The notes under the pieces were generated by a model. The model ran no database searches and was not told the origin of the DNA. It saw only the letters and a list, made by a program, of their open reading frames with translations. DNA of 51,513 bases from Nocardioides sp. (GTDB taxonomy: Bacteria; Actinomycetota; Actinomycetes; Propionibacteriales; Nocardioidaceae): contig JAOPXM010000159.1 in the NCBI GenBank assembly GCA_025965125.1, forward strand, positions 1 through 51,513, given 5' to 3'. Position numbers and translations under genes: made by a program. The number at the start of each line of letters is the position of its first letter. Within the stretch, counting starts at the first letter, position 1. This document shows, one piece after another, positions 1 to 7,964 of this stretch.

Positions 1-373
1 GCTCGACAGCTGCGGTGGCCACCTGGTCGGCGAGCTCACGGGCGCGGGTCTCCGCGGCCTCGCGGGCGGCGGCGCTGGCACTGGCCGCCTGGTCCGCCTC
101 GCGGCGACCCCGAGCCTGCGTCATCGCCGCCTGTTCGGCCTCGGCACGGGCGGCGTGGGCTCCTCGCGCTGCGACGGCCTGGTCGGCGGAGAGGCGCTGC
201 GCCTCGGCCTGCGCGGTGGCGGCCGCCGTCGCGGCTTCCTCGGCCACCAGCCGCTCGGCGGCCTGCTCAGCCGCGGCGAGCTCGGCCGCCTGGCGCAGGG
301 AGGAGGCGCGTTCGGCTGCGGCCGCCTGCGCGTCGGCGCGGGCGACGGCCTGCTCGAGCGGCTCGGAGTTCAT
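1..373 (-). CDS. alanine-rich coiled-coil protein, 3' end outside window
   Basis: An open frame runs on the minus strand from an ATG at 373 to the left edge of the window with no stop, so only the first 124 codons are visible. The translation begins MNSEPLEQAVARADAQ and is almost entirely Ala, Glu, Gln and Arg in a heptad-like pattern (for example AERLVAEEAATAAA), which predicts a long coiled coil. No signal peptide or catalytic motif is seen. The composition and the RLVAEE-type repeats closely resemble the coiled coil of the larger protein encoded at 2862-4694, so the two may be related. A TACGCT -10-like box (387-382) ends nine bases before the ATG, consistent with a nearly leaderless transcript. 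The function is unknown. Confidence 0.6.
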   Translation of the reverse strand, partial: MNSEPLEQAVARADAQAAAAERASSLRQAAELAAAEQAAERLVAEEAATAAATAQAEAQRLSADQAVAARGAHAARAEAEQAAMTQARGRREADQAASASAAAREAAETRARELADQVATAAVE

Positions 374-436
374 CGCCTACGAGCGTAGTGCGTCCGCTCC
401 CCGCCTCGCTGCCCCACCGATCGGTGCCACCAAATC

Positions 437-499
437 GATAGTCCGTGACGGAACTGCTCTCGAAACGGTCAAATGACAGCAGTTGCGTCACGGACTATC
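437..499. repeat. long imperfect inverted repeat (hairpin)
   Basis: Two 22-base arms (437-458 and 478-499) are reverse complements except for one position (451 against 485) and flank a 19-base spacer. The outer 14 bases of each arm, GATAGTCCGTGACG, pair perfectly. The element lies between the 3' end of the DsrE-like gene and the 5' end of the coiled-coil gene, both on the minus strand. It could be a terminator, a regulator site for the coiled-coil gene or a small palindromic mobile relic. It lacks a T-tract. Confidence 0.75.
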
Positions 500-532
500 C
501 ATATCGGACCCATATCGGACCCATATCGGACC
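500..532. repeat. three tandem 11-bp direct repeats
   Basis: The unit CATATCGGACC occurs three times head to tail (500-510, 511-521, 522-532), without a mismatch, directly abutting the inverted repeat at 437-499. Such iterated short sites next to a palindrome upstream of a gene often bind a regulator, but no particular protein is indicated. They lie about 130-160 bases upstream of the coiled-coil gene start at 373 and just beyond the DsrE-like stop at 552. Confidence 0.8.
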
Positions 533-551
533 CACCCCGCACGGCCGGCGG

Positions 552-914
552 TCAGTAGACGAGGGCCTGGGCGTCGGGTTGCATGATCTCCTCCACGAAC
601 GAGGCGGCTCCGCGGATGACGACGTTCGGCAGCAGGTCGGCCTCGGAGAGGCCCCGTCGCTGGGCGCACTGGGTGCAGACGGTCACCCGGGCTTCCGCCA
701 GGAGGGTGGAGAGCAGGTCCGACAACGGGGTGGCGTGCGGGAGTGAGAACTCCTCGGCACGGCCGGCAACCGCCAACCACGTCGCCTCGCCGGTGAGCCA
801 CAGGGAGACTGCGACCCCGCTCACGACGGCGTTGGTCGCGACGGTGAACCCCTGGTTGCAGCGCTCGGGGTCTTCGGCTCCCGCGACCACCTTGACGACC
901 AGAGAACGGGACAT
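552..914 (-). CDS. DsrE/DsrF-like family protein
   Basis: This 120-residue protein has the compact alpha/beta pattern of DsrE-like proteins: an N-terminal strand LVVKVVAGAED, a helix TVATNAVVSG, the strand VAVSLWLTGEA and a cysteine pair in VTVCTQCAQRRG (Cys80 and Cys83) plus Cys19. Members are small cytoplasmic proteins linked to sulfur relay or redox chemistry, though many have no assigned reaction. The ATG at 914 follows a TAGTGT -10-like box (926-921) by six bases, so the transcript is probably leaderless. It is divergent from the nitrobindin-like gene with a gap of only 22 bases. The family call is from fold pattern and cysteine placement. Confidence 0.6.
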   Translation of the reverse strand: MSRSLVVKVVAGAEDPERCNQGFTVATNAVVSGVAVSLWLTGEATWLAVAGRAEEFSLPHATPLSDLLSTLLAEARVTVCTQCAQRRGLSEADLLPNVVIRGAASFVEEIMQPDAQALVY

Positions 915-920
915 GCCCGA

Positions 921-930
921 ACACTAGACT
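921..930. promoter_or_regulatory. overlapping divergent -10 boxes of two leaderless genes
   Basis: The sequence ACACTAGACT carries TAGACT on the plus strand (925-930), ending seven bases before the ATG at 937. On the minus strand it carries TAGTGT (926-921), ending seven bases before the ATG at 914. The two boxes share two base pairs, so polymerase bound at one should exclude the other. Confidence 0.55.
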
Positions 931-936
931 GATGAG

Positions 937-1431
937 ATGCCCTTCGAGCTCCCCGAGAACCTGCACGCGGACTGCGCCCCGTTGGCGTGGCTGCTCGGGA
1001 CGTGGCAGGGCAGCGGGCACGGGGACTACCCGACGATCGACCCCTACCAGTTCGGTCAGGAGCTGATCTTCACCCACGACGGGCGCCCGTTCTTCCACTA
1101 CTTCTCACGTGCCTGGATCGTCGACGACAACGGCACGAAGCTGCGCGAAGCCGCCCTCGAGACCGGCTTCCTGCGCTGCCGGCCGGGGGGAGAGGTGGAG
1201 TTCCTGCTCTCCCACAACACCGGCTTCGTGGAGATCTGGTACGGCCAGGCCTCCGACGGCAAGCTGGACCTCACCACCGACGCAGTGGTCCGCACCCACA
1301 CCGCCAAGGAGTACGTCGCGGGCAAGCGGCTGTACGGCAACGTCGACGGCGAGCTCCTGTACGCCTTCGACATGGCAGCCGTTGGCCAGCCGCTCCAACC
1401 ACACACCTGGGCCCGCCTCGCGCGGCGGTGA
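937..1431 (+). CDS. nitrobindin-like heme-binding beta-barrel protein
   Basis: The 164-residue protein has the hallmarks of the nitrobindin/THAP4 heme-binding family: the N-terminal motif GTWQGSGHG (residues 21-29), alternating short beta strands throughout, and a C-terminal QPHTWARLARR in which His156 would be the heme ligand. Family members bind ferric heme and react with nitric oxide or isomerise peroxynitrite in the cytoplasm. The length matches the family norm. The ATG is apparently leaderless (TAGACT at 925-930). Its stop overlaps the region of the Fur-like start, so the two genes are probably cotranscribed with ygfZ. The M. tuberculosis counterpart (Rv0813c, recalled) also lies near ygfZ and sulfur genes. 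Confidence 0.85.
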   Translation: MPFELPENLHADCAPLAWLLGTWQGSGHGDYPTIDPYQFGQELIFTHDGRPFFHYFSRAWIVDDNGTKLREAALETGFLRCRPGGEVEFLLSHNTGFVEIWYGQASDGKLDLTTDAVVRTHTAKEYVAGKRLYGNVDGELLYAFDMAAVGQPLQPHTWARLARR

Positions 1432-1433
1432 GC

Positions 1434-1901
1434 ATGACTCACGAACATGCCCACGACGCCCCGGCGCCGACCTCAGGGGGAGACCTGAGGGAGGCGCTGC
1501 GGAAACGCGGTTTCCGGATGACCGCGCAGCGCGAGTTGATCCTGGTGGCGATCGACAAGCTCGGACACAGCACCGCCGAGGAGCTGCTCGTCGAGGTGCG
1601 TCAGAGTGTCAGCGCCGTCAACCTGTCGACGGTCTACCGGACCCTCGACATGCTGGAGGAGGTCGGCCTCGTCCGCCACATCCACCTGGCGGGACGGGCT
1701 CCGACGTACCACTCGACGACCGGTCCGCAGCACTTCCACCTGACGTGCCGGAATTGTGGGGCGGTGTTCTCGGTTGATGAGGACGTGGCCTCTGGCTTCG
1801 CGCAACGACTGCGCGCGGAGGAGGCCTTTGTGGCGGACATCGGTCACCTGACGGTGTTCGGGACGTGTCTGCCGTGCAGCCAAGGAGGAGACGACCTGTG
1901 A
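1434..1901 (+). CDS. Fur-family metalloregulator
   Basis: A 155-residue winged-helix repressor of the Fur superfamily. The DNA-binding domain covers roughly residues 15-85 and includes the recognition helix VNLSTVYRTLDMLEEVGLV. The dimerisation and metal domain has the HFHLTC motif and two structural zinc pairs, CRNC (105-108) and CLPC (145-148). It is expected to repress metal-uptake or stress genes when loaded with metal; the sequence does not decide between Fur, Zur and other subtypes. I start at ATG 1434; an in-frame GTG at 1428 overlapping the upstream stop is an alternative. Its last codons overlap the ygfZ start (GTGA), so translation is coupled. Confidence 0.85.
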   Translation: MTHEHAHDAPAPTSGGDLREALRKRGFRMTAQRELILVAIDKLGHSTAEELLVEVRQSVSAVNLSTVYRTLDMLEEVGLVRHIHLAGRAPTYHSTTGPQHFHLTCRNCGAVFSVDEDVASGFAQRLRAEEAFVADIGHLTVFGTCLPCSQGGDDL

Positions 1902-2851
1902 GTAGTCAGCTGCTCACCCTGCCCGGCGCCGTCGCGGGCAACGGGATCGACCACGACGTCGCCGCGCACTACGGCTCGTTCAACCAGGAGCAGCGAGTCC
2001 TCGAGGCCGGTGACGGTTTCGTCGACCTGTCGCACCGTGACGTCGTCCGCGTTGCCGGCCCGGACCGGTTGACCTGGCTGCACTCGTTGACCACCCAGCA
2101 CCTCACCGCGCTGCCGTCCCGCGAGTGGACCTCGGCCCTCGTGCTGAGTCCACAGGGCCACGTGGAGCACGCCTTCGCCGGTTACGACGACGGCGAGTCG
2201 TTCGTGGCGCACACGGAGCCGGGCCGCGGAGCGGACCTGATCGACTTCCTCGACCGAATGAAGTTCATGATGCGGGTCGAGGTCACCGATGCGACCGCGG
2301 AGCTTGCGGTCTCCTGGCGTCCAGGGCTGCGCTCGACGACCTCGCCCGACGGTGGCTACGAGTTCGTGCCCCGGGACCGGCTCATGAGCTACGCCGAGGC
2401 GGCCGGGCCGGCCTGTGGCCTGTGGGCCTTCGAGGCCCTCCGTATCGCCCGGGGTGAACCGCGACTCGGCCTCGACACCGACCACCGCACCATCCCCAAC
2501 GAGGTCGGCTGGATCGGGACCGCCGTGCACCTCGACAAGGGTTGCTACCGCGGCCAGGAGACGGTCGCCCGCGTGCACACCCTGGGACGTCCCCCGCGTC
2601 GACTGACGCTGCTTCATCTCGACGGCACCGAGAACCGGCTTCCGACCCAGGGCGAAGCGGTGCTCAGGGACGACCAGCAGGTCGGGTTCGTCGGCTCATC
2701 TGCCCGCCACCACGAGCTCGGCCCGATCGCGCTGGCCCTGATCAAGCGCAACGTCGCCCTGGACGCGCAGCTGGTGGTCGACGGCATGCCCGCGGCCCAG
2801 GAAGTGATCGTCGACCCCGAGGTCGGCCTGCACGTCCGGCCACGCGCCTAG
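1898..2851 (+). CDS. ygfZ: YgfZ/CAF17-like folate-binding protein
   Basis: This 317-residue protein belongs to the YgfZ/GcvT-like family, which helps assemble or repair certain iron-sulfur enzymes using folate. The diagnostic motif KGCYRGQE is at about residues 214-221, including the conserved Cys, and is followed by a C-terminal barrel (RLTLLHL). The GTG at 1898 is chosen because AAGGAGGAG at 1882-1890 is well placed before it and the start overlaps the Fur-like stop; a longer upstream frame has no such signal. The gene converges with the coiled-coil membrane protein only ten bases away, with a small AGGGC/GCCCT hairpin (2850-2862) across the junction. Confidence 0.9.
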   Translation: MSSQLLTLPGAVAGNGIDHDVAAHYGSFNQEQRVLEAGDGFVDLSHRDVVRVAGPDRLTWLHSLTTQHLTALPSREWTSALVLSPQGHVEHAFAGYDDGESFVAHTEPGRGADLIDFLDRMKFMMRVEVTDATAELAVSWRPGLRSTTSPDGGYEFVPRDRLMSYAEAAGPACGLWAFEALRIARGEPRLGLDTDHRTIPNEVGWIGTAVHLDKGCYRGQETVARVHTLGRPPRRLTLLHLDGTENRLPTQGEAVLRDDQQVGFVGSSARHHELGPIALALIKRNVALDAQLVVDGMPAAQEVIVDPEVGLHVRPRA

Positions 2852-2861
2852 GGCTTAGCCC

Positions 2862-4694
2862 TCAGAGCTCGGGACGCCACCGGCGTACGGTCTCGGTGAA
2901 GGCCACCGGGTCGACGACTCGTGCGTCGATGACGTACGGCGGCAGGCTGCGACGCAGGAACAGCAGCTTCCAGCCACGCGACTGCGGGTTGCCGACCATC
3001 TCGATGCGGGTGTTGGGGCTCGTCAGGTCGAACTGGTGGGTGGTGGCACCGGTGGCCAGGTGGACGGTGCCGCGGTCGACCCAGACGGTCGTCGAAGGTG
3101 TTCGGGTGCGGGCGACGCCGATGATCAGCAGGATCGTCGCGACCGCGGCGATGATGCCGGGGCCGGTCAGCAGGTCTCCGCGGAAGGTCAGGAATGCCGT
3201 GATGGCGGCGCTCAGCAGCGCGGCGCCGGCCAGCACCGGGCTCACCATGGCCCCGCCCCGTCGGGCCTGGAAGTTGATCGTCTCGTCCGCGTCGGTGGGG
3301 GTGGCGATGGTCGGCACCTGTGTCTCAGCTGGTTCGACGTGCCGCCCCGTGCGCGGAGGCACGTCCTCGCGCACGGAGGAATCATCCGTGGTGGAGACGC
3401 CATGAGCACCGCGCGCGCTCGCACGCACTTCGGGCATGAAGACGGGACGGGCCTGCTGCCACCACGCACGCGGCGCCCGGGTCTCGTTGAGCAGGACATC
3501 GCGGGTGGCCTCGAGGGCGGCCGCGAGCTCGCGCGCGTGCTCCTCGGCGACCAGTCGGGCCGCGACGGCCTCTTCGGCCAGCTCGGCATTCCGGCGTACG
3601 GCGATCTCCACGGCGACGCGATCGGTCGCGAGCCGGGTGGCGGACTCCTCCGCCTCCGCCCGTGCACGTGCGTGCTCGGCGGCGGCGACCTCGGCGGCGG
3701 CTCGCTCCTGCAGCGCCACTGCGAGGGCCTGCTGCTGCTCGACGGCTTCCTCGAGAGCCACCCGCAACCGCTCCTCAGCGATGCGTACGTCGGCCGCCGC
3801 CCGAGCAGCCTGACCCTCGGCGACGGCCCGATGGGTGGATTCGCTCTCCGCGCGTGCAGCGAGCTCCCGGGCGGTCTCCTCGGCGAGGGCGCGCCCCCGC
3901 GCGGCCTCGATCGCCGCCTCGTCGGCGCGCTGGCGTTCGCCGATGTTGCGGGTGGCGGCCTCCTCGGCCTCGAGCCGGGCGGCCAGCGCGACGGCCAGTG
4001 ACTCGGCATGCTCGCGGGCGGACTGCTCGGCGACGAGGCGGGCCTGGGCTGCCTGGGCTGCGGACTCCTCGGCGACGAGCCGAAATGCCGACTGCTCGGT
4101 GGCCGCGGCCTCGGCGGCACGACGGAGCGCAACGTGCTCAGCACTTGCCAGTCCCTGGGGGCTGGCGGAGAGTCTGCGGGCCCGACCGTCGATGTCCCTC
4201 GCCGCGCGTTCCCCCTGCGGTTGAGCGGCTAAGGGACGGGCCGGCTCTGGCTCGTCGGTCGCCCGCCGCGGACGGGGGACCCGCTCGTCCGGTGCCGCTG
4301 GCTGCACCGCGCTCGCCGCCTGGTCGGAGGTCAGCTTGGGCAGGTCGGGAGCGTCGGTGTCGACGTGGTGGTGGCGGCGACGGCGAAAGCGTCGCCGGTC
4401 CTCCTCGTCGGGCGAGGCGATGGTGTGGGGGGCTCCGAGGCCGGCGGCCAGGGCGTCGATGACGGCGCGTTCGGCGCCTTCGGCGACGGGCGCGGAAACG
4501 GTCGAGGTCGCGGTGTCGTGCTCGTCCCAGGGGTCTGATGTCGCGCGCTCGGCGTCGGCAGAACGCTGCACCAGGGCCGTGGCGGCGTCCGGGTCGAGCC
4601 TGCCGAGGGCCTTGGCGTGGGCGCGCCGGGCCCTGCGGCTCGGTCGCTCCTCGACCGAGCCGGCGTCGGCGTCATCCGTGTCTGGGTCCGTCAT
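2862..4694 (-). CDS. large alanine-rich coiled-coil membrane protein
   Basis: A 610-residue protein in four parts. The first ~170 residues are charged and low in complexity (including RRFRRRRHHH). Residues ~175-390 are an uninterrupted Ala/Glu/Arg coiled coil with repeated RLVAEE-type segments. Two hydrophobic stretches near 475-530 (VLAGAALLSAAITAFL and GIIAAVATILLIIGVA) look like membrane helices. A C-terminal domain of about 80 residues starts TTVWVDRGTVHLATG and may be a small beta-rich domain. No enzyme motif is visible. It could be a scaffold or envelope-associated structural protein. The coiled coil resembles that of the truncated gene at 1-373. Function unknown. Confidence 0.75.
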   Translation of the reverse strand: MTDPDTDDADAGSVEERPSRRARRAHAKALGRLDPDAATALVQRSADAERATSDPWDEHDTATSTVSAPVAEGAERAVIDALAAGLGAPHTIASPDEEDRRRFRRRRHHHVDTDAPDLPKLTSDQAASAVQPAAPDERVPRPRRATDEPEPARPLAAQPQGERAARDIDGRARRLSASPQGLASAEHVALRRAAEAAATEQSAFRLVAEESAAQAAQARLVAEQSAREHAESLAVALAARLEAEEAATRNIGERQRADEAAIEAARGRALAEETARELAARAESESTHRAVAEGQAARAAADVRIAEERLRVALEEAVEQQQALAVALQERAAAEVAAAEHARARAEAEESATRLATDRVAVEIAVRRNAELAEEAVAARLVAEEHARELAAALEATRDVLLNETRAPRAWWQQARPVFMPEVRASARGAHGVSTTDDSSVREDVPPRTGRHVEPAETQVPTIATPTDADETINFQARRGGAMVSPVLAGAALLSAAITAFLTFRGDLLTGPGIIAAVATILLIIGVARTRTPSTTVWVDRGTVHLATGATTHQFDLTSPNTRIEMVGNPQSRGWKLLFLRRSLPPYVIDARVVDPVAFTETVRRWRPEL

Positions 4695-4772
4695 CGAAGG
4701 TTAAACCGCGGGCGCAGGTGAAAGTTACGAGTCGACCGCGCCGGGCGGGCACTGCTGTCTAGAGGTGCTGGG

Positions 4773-5645
4773 TCAGGTTCTGCGGGCGTACATCACGTGC
4801 GTGTCGGACGGGGCGTGCTCGAAGCCGAGACCGCTGTAGAGCGACCGGGCGGCCAGGTTGTCGGCCTCGACGTACAGCAGGACCTCGCCGACCCCGAGGC
4901 TCGCGAGATGCTGCAGGCCGGCCACGGTGAGCACCCGGCCGAGCCCATGCCCCTGGGCGGCCGGGTCGATGCCGAGCACGTACACCTCGCCGACCGTCGG
5001 CGACTGCCTCTTGGTCCAGTGGAAACCGCCCACGGATCCCCCGGTGACGGCGATGATCAGATCGGCTGGGTCGAACCAGTCCTCCGCCATCCGTTCGGCA
5101 AGGTTGGCGGCGTCCATCCCCCCTTGCTCGGGGTGTTGCGCGAACGCGGCAGCGTTGACACGGAGCAGCTCGTCGGAGTCGCCGGCGTTCCACGGGCGGA
5201 GTGTCACGCCCTCCGGAACCGTCAGCTCCGGGAGCGGGCGCGTCATCGGTCGGCGCATCACCCAGAGCTCCCGCACCCGGTCCAGTCGATGGGCGGCGGC
5301 GAGCCGACCCGCTGCCGGATGGTCGCCGTGCGACCACGCCTGCACCGGGCCGTCCATCCCCACTGCTGCGTCGGCCAGCTCGCTGCCCAGGCCGCGACGG
5401 CGGGCGGCCGGGGCCACGGCGAGGTCTACCTGACCGGAGTGCAGGAACGCGAAGCCATCGGATCCGGCCAGCCACAGCCGGGCGGCGGCGAGCCCGTGGT
5501 TCTTCAGCTGCAGCAACGACGCCTCGTCGAGCGGGTCCTGGCCGTCCGCCTCGCGGCAGGCACGGCGTACGGCGTCGACGACGCCTGCGGGCCCCGTGGC
5601 ACTGCCCCAGGTGAAGTCGTCGGTCGGGACAGGTCGGGCAGGCAT
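4773..5645 (-). CDS. mshD: mycothiol synthase
   Basis: MshD acetylates cysteinyl-glucosaminyl-inositol with acetyl-CoA, the last step of mycothiol synthesis in actinobacteria. The 290-residue protein has the family's two tandem GNAT domains: an N-terminal one with RRRGLGSE (82-89) and a C-terminal one with GEVYVLGIDPAAQGHGLGRV (acetyl-CoA loop at 231-238). Typical MshD segments NAAAFAQHPEQGGM and FHWTKR are present. The ATG at 5645 follows a TAGGCT -10-like box (5658-5653), suggesting a leaderless or nearly leaderless transcript. It lies immediately downstream of glnR on the same strand, the pairing I recall in mycobacteria (Rv0818/Rv0819). Confidence 0.93.
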   Translation of the reverse strand: MPARPVPTDDFTWGSATGPAGVVDAVRRACREADGQDPLDEASLLQLKNHGLAAARLWLAGSDGFAFLHSGQVDLAVAPAARRRGLGSELADAAVGMDGPVQAWSHGDHPAAGRLAAAHRLDRVRELWVMRRPMTRPLPELTVPEGVTLRPWNAGDSDELLRVNAAAFAQHPEQGGMDAANLAERMAEDWFDPADLIIAVTGGSVGGFHWTKRQSPTVGEVYVLGIDPAAQGHGLGRVLTVAGLQHLASLGVGEVLLYVEADNLAARSLYSGLGFEHAPSDTHVMYARRT

Positions 5646-5652
5646 GACACCC

Positions 5653-5658
5653 AGCCTA
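5653..5658 (-). promoter_or_regulatory. -10 box for mshD
   Basis: TAGGCT on the minus strand ends eight bases before the mshD ATG, leaving at most a one- or two-base leader. It would let mshD be transcribed independently of glnR, whose stop is only 27 bases upstream of this box. Confidence 0.45.
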
Positions 5659-5684
5659 GGGAGCGCACTCCCGGGCGATGGTGC

Positions 5685-6431
5685 TCAGGCGTCCTGCTCG
5701 ACGCGCTCGGACCGTTCGCCGGAACGCACGTCGGCGGCGGTCTCGCGCTCCTTGGCGGGCAGCACGAACCGGTAGCCGACGTTGCGGACGGTGCCGATCA
5801 GGGTCTCGTTCTCGGGGCCGAGCTTGGCGCGCAGCCGGCGCACGTGGACATCGACGGTGCGGGTGCCACCGAAGTAGTCGTAGCCCCACACCTCCTGCAG
5901 GAGTTGCTGGCGGCTGAAGACGCGGCCCGGGTGCTGGGCCAGGAACTTCAGGAGCTCGAACTCCTTGAACGTCAGGTCGAGAGACCGGCCGCCGACCTTG
6001 GCGGTGTACGTCGCGTCGTCGACGACGACCTCGCCGGAACGGATCACGTGGGCGTCGGGATCCGCCGCCTCGCGCAGCGCATGGAGCCGGCCGATCGCCA
6101 GCTTGATCCGAGCCTCGAGCTCGGCGGGTCCGCAGGTGTGCAGCACGACGTCGTCCATGCCCCAGTCGTGGCTGACGACCGCGAGGCCGCCCTCGGTCAC
6201 GATCAGCAGCACCGGGACGTCGGTGCCGGTCGTCCGGATCAGCCGGCACAGGTCGCGGGCATGGGCCAGGTCCTGGCGCCCGTCGATGAGGAGCAGATCG
6301 GAGTCGGGCGCCTCGAGGAGGGCGCTGCCCTCCGCAGGAAGAACCTTGACCTGATGGCCAAGAAGAGAGAGGCCGGGCAGGACCTCGGCCGAAGGCTGCA
6401 GGGCGCTGGTCAGCAGAAGCAGGGTGCTCAC
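5685..6431 (-). CDS. glnR: GlnR-type OmpR-family nitrogen regulator
   Basis: A 248-residue response-regulator-like transcription factor. The receiver domain contains [19 protein letters not shown] with the Asp at about residue 50. The C-terminal winged helix contains [20 protein letters not shown] and [20 protein letters not shown], which match actinobacterial GlnR as I remember it. GlnR controls ammonium assimilation genes and usually works without a dedicated kinase. The start is GTG 6431, preceded by a strong GGGAGGAG eight bases away; the longer frame upstream has no such signal. Linkage to mshD supports the assignment. Confidence 0.92.
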   Translation of the reverse strand: MSTLLLLTSALQPSAEVLPGLSLLGHQVKVLPAEGSALLEAPDSDLLLIDGRQDLAHARDLCRLIRTTGTDVPVLLIVTEGGLAVVSHDWGMDDVVLHTCGPAELEARIKLAIGRLHALREAADPDAHVIRSGEVVVDDATYTAKVGGRSLDLTFKEFELLKFLAQHPGRVFSRQQLLQEVWGYDYFGGTRTVDVHVRRLRAKLGPENETLIGTVRNVGYRFVLPAKERETAADVRSGERSERVEQDA

Positions 6432-6514
6432 AGGTGGTCTCCTCCCAAAGGGGCGGGGACCGAAACGCAACGCTGGGCTCCGGTCTGGTGCTGCATGAGG
6501 AACAATACCGATAC

Positions 6515-6817
6515 GTGAGGGACACATTGGACCGATCCAAGTTAAATGAGACCCACGTCATCCACGTTTCTTACTGGGCAGCGGCCAAGGCCGCGGCGGG
6601 CGTCGCCTCCGACGACCTCTCGGTCGATGCCCCGATCTCGCTCTCCGAAGTTGTCCGCCGCGCCGTCGCGCTGCACCCCGGTTCCCGCCTGCCAGACGTC
6701 CTGAAGGCGTGCTCCGCACTCGTCGGCGACCGGCCGGTGAGCAGCGCGGATCCAGACGCCGTGATGGTGTCGCCGGGGTCCTCGGTGGAGTTTCTGCCCC
6801 CGTTCGCCGGCGGCTGA
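6515..6817 (+). CDS. MoaD/ThiS-like sulfur carrier protein
   Basis: A small ubiquitin-fold protein of about 100 residues with the pattern of MoaD: an N-terminal strand [15 protein letters not shown], helix [11 protein letters not shown], late strand [12 protein letters not shown] and a terminal Gly-Gly that would be thiocarboxylated. Such proteins donate sulfur for molybdopterin, thiamine or other cofactors. The start is uncertain: GTG 6515 is in frame but the Shine-Dalgarno is weak, and the first ~15 residues extend beyond the usual family start. It is divergent from glnR. Its position between glnR and the thioredoxin-like gene matches an arrangement known in streptomycetes, by recall. Confidence 0.8.
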   Translation: MRDTLDRSKLNETHVIHVSYWAAAKAAAGVASDDLSVDAPISLSEVVRRAVALHPGSRLPDVLKACSALVGDRPVSSADPDAVMVSPGSSVEFLPPFAGG

Positions 6818-6883
6818 CCGCCGGACCCAACGGTCTAGATCTCTCGTCGGAATGTGTTGCTGGTCAGGGAGGTTGAGTTTTTC

Positions 6884-7336
6884 GTGACGACGGGAATGTG
6901 GGTTCTCCTCGCTGCGGTGGTGCTGGCCGTGGGCTTCGGCTCCTACCGGGCGCTGACCGACGGTCACTTCCGTGGCACTCATCGGGTCAGGGGTGCGACG
7001 AGCCCGCCGACACGGACCGACGACGGCGTGTGGCCGCGAGTTGCGGGGGCGTTCCCGAGCGCCGCACTCGGTGAACGCGCCACCCTCGTCCAGTTCTCCT
7101 CGGCGTTCTGTGCGCCGTGCCGCACCACGCGCCGGGTTCTCGCCGGCATCGCCGAGTCGGAGCCCGGCGTCGTCCACGTCGAGATCGACGCGGAGCTGCA
7201 CCTGGAGATCGTCCGGCACCTCGGGATCCTGCGGACCCCCACGACACTGCTTCTGGGCCCGGCCGGCCAGGAGCTCGGCAGGGCCGGTGGAGTGCCCTCC
7301 CGGGACCAGGTCCTCCGGGTCCTGAGCGGCTGTTAG
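6884..7336 (+). CDS. membrane-anchored thioredoxin-like protein
   Basis: A 150-residue protein with one N-terminal membrane helix (MWVLLAAVVLAVGFGSY) and a thioredoxin fold carrying the active site FCAPC (Cys76, Cys79) and a cis-proline loop RTPTTLLLG near residue 119. Topology would place the redox domain in the cytoplasm or outside depending on orientation, which the sequence does not settle. I chose GTG 6884 because AGGGAGG at 6866-6872 precedes it by 11 bases; GTG 6854 is an upstream alternative. Related genes (thiX of mycobacteria) sit beside thiosulfate sulfurtransferase genes; here the sulfurtransferase is about 21 kb away, beyond the glycan genes. Confidence 0.85.
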   Translation: MTTGMWVLLAAVVLAVGFGSYRALTDGHFRGTHRVRGATSPPTRTDDGVWPRVAGAFPSAALGERATLVQFSSAFCAPCRTTRRVLAGIAESEPGVVHVEIDAELHLEIVRHLGILRTPTTLLLGPAGQELGRAGGVPSRDQVLRVLSGC

Positions 7337-7373
7337 TCTGCGCCACTCGAACCGGTCAGCAGAGGAGATCAGC

Positions 7374-7964
7374 GTGCTCCGCATGGTGATAGCGGACCTC
7401 CGGTCCACCGTGAGTGCGAACTATCCACCGCTCAACTTCTGGACCCGGGTGATCGGCAAGTCCCTGTTCGCACCTGCCGTGCACGTCGTGGTGCTGTACC
7501 GGCTGAGCGCTGCGCTCTACAAGTTCGTGCCCACGCGACCCTTCGCCTTCCTCCTGCGGGCCATGACCACGGTGTGGGGCGGCACCGAGATCCACCCGGC
7601 CACCACCATCGGCCCCGGGCTGTGCCTGGTGCACTCTCACAAGGTCGTGATCGGGCCGGGCGTGACCATCGGATCCAACGCTCGCATCGGTCATGGCGTC
7701 ACGATTGCCGGGGACACGGGCAGCATCGGCTCGAGAACGCGCCGGGGGTTCCCGGTCATCGGCAACGACGTCACCATCGCCCTGGACTCGATCGTGCTCG
7801 GCCCGGTCACCGTGGGCGACGGCGCTTTCATCGCTGCGCAGTCGATGGTGCTGCACGACGTGCCCGCCCGCACCGTCGTCCGGGGGTCGCCGGCAAAGGT
7901 GGTGAGGTCCCTCGACGATCCGGACGATCCGGACGAACCAGGAGACCCGCGCGGGGAGGCGTGA
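7374..7964 (+). CDS. serine acetyltransferase-like hexapeptide acyltransferase
   Basis: A 196-residue left-handed beta-helix acyltransferase. After a helical, partly hydrophobic N-terminal segment, imperfect hexapeptide repeats run from about residue 73 to 175 (IHPATTIGPG, VVIGPGVTIGSNARIG, VTVGDGAFIAAQS) and include the active-site-like His of LVHSHKVVIGPG. It resembles CysE-type enzymes, but in this locus it more likely acetylates a sugar than serine. GTG 7374 follows AGAGGAGATC. A TAGTCT box at 7335-7340, overlapping the end of the thioredoxin-like gene, may start transcription. The acidic tail (DDPDDPDEPGDP) is unusual. It is the first gene of the glycan locus. Confidence 0.8.
   Translation: MLRMVIADLRSTVSANYPPLNFWTRVIGKSLFAPAVHVVVLYRLSAALYKFVPTRPFAFLLRAMTTVWGGTEIHPATTIGPGLCLVHSHKVVIGPGVTIGSNARIGHGVTIAGDTGSIGSRTRRGFPVIGNDVTIALDSIVLGPVTVGDGAFIAAQSMVLHDVPARTVVRGSPAKVVRSLDDPDDPDEPGDPRGEA

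Noticed and set aside
987..1433. A long frame fusing extra N-terminal sequence to the Fur-like protein
   Set aside because: That stretch is an out-of-frame shadow of the nitrobindin-like gene, rich in Arg and Pro; the real start is at 1434.
3436..4704. Long plus-strand frames opposite the coiled-coil membrane protein
   Set aside because: They are Ser/Ala/Arg low-complexity mirrors of the GC-rich coding strand with no domain or ribosome site.
7374..7964. Cysteine-biosynthesis serine acetyltransferase (CysE)
   Set aside because: It lies beside sulfur-linked genes but lacks the usual CysE N-terminal domain length and leads a polysaccharide locus; a sugar acceptor is more likely.
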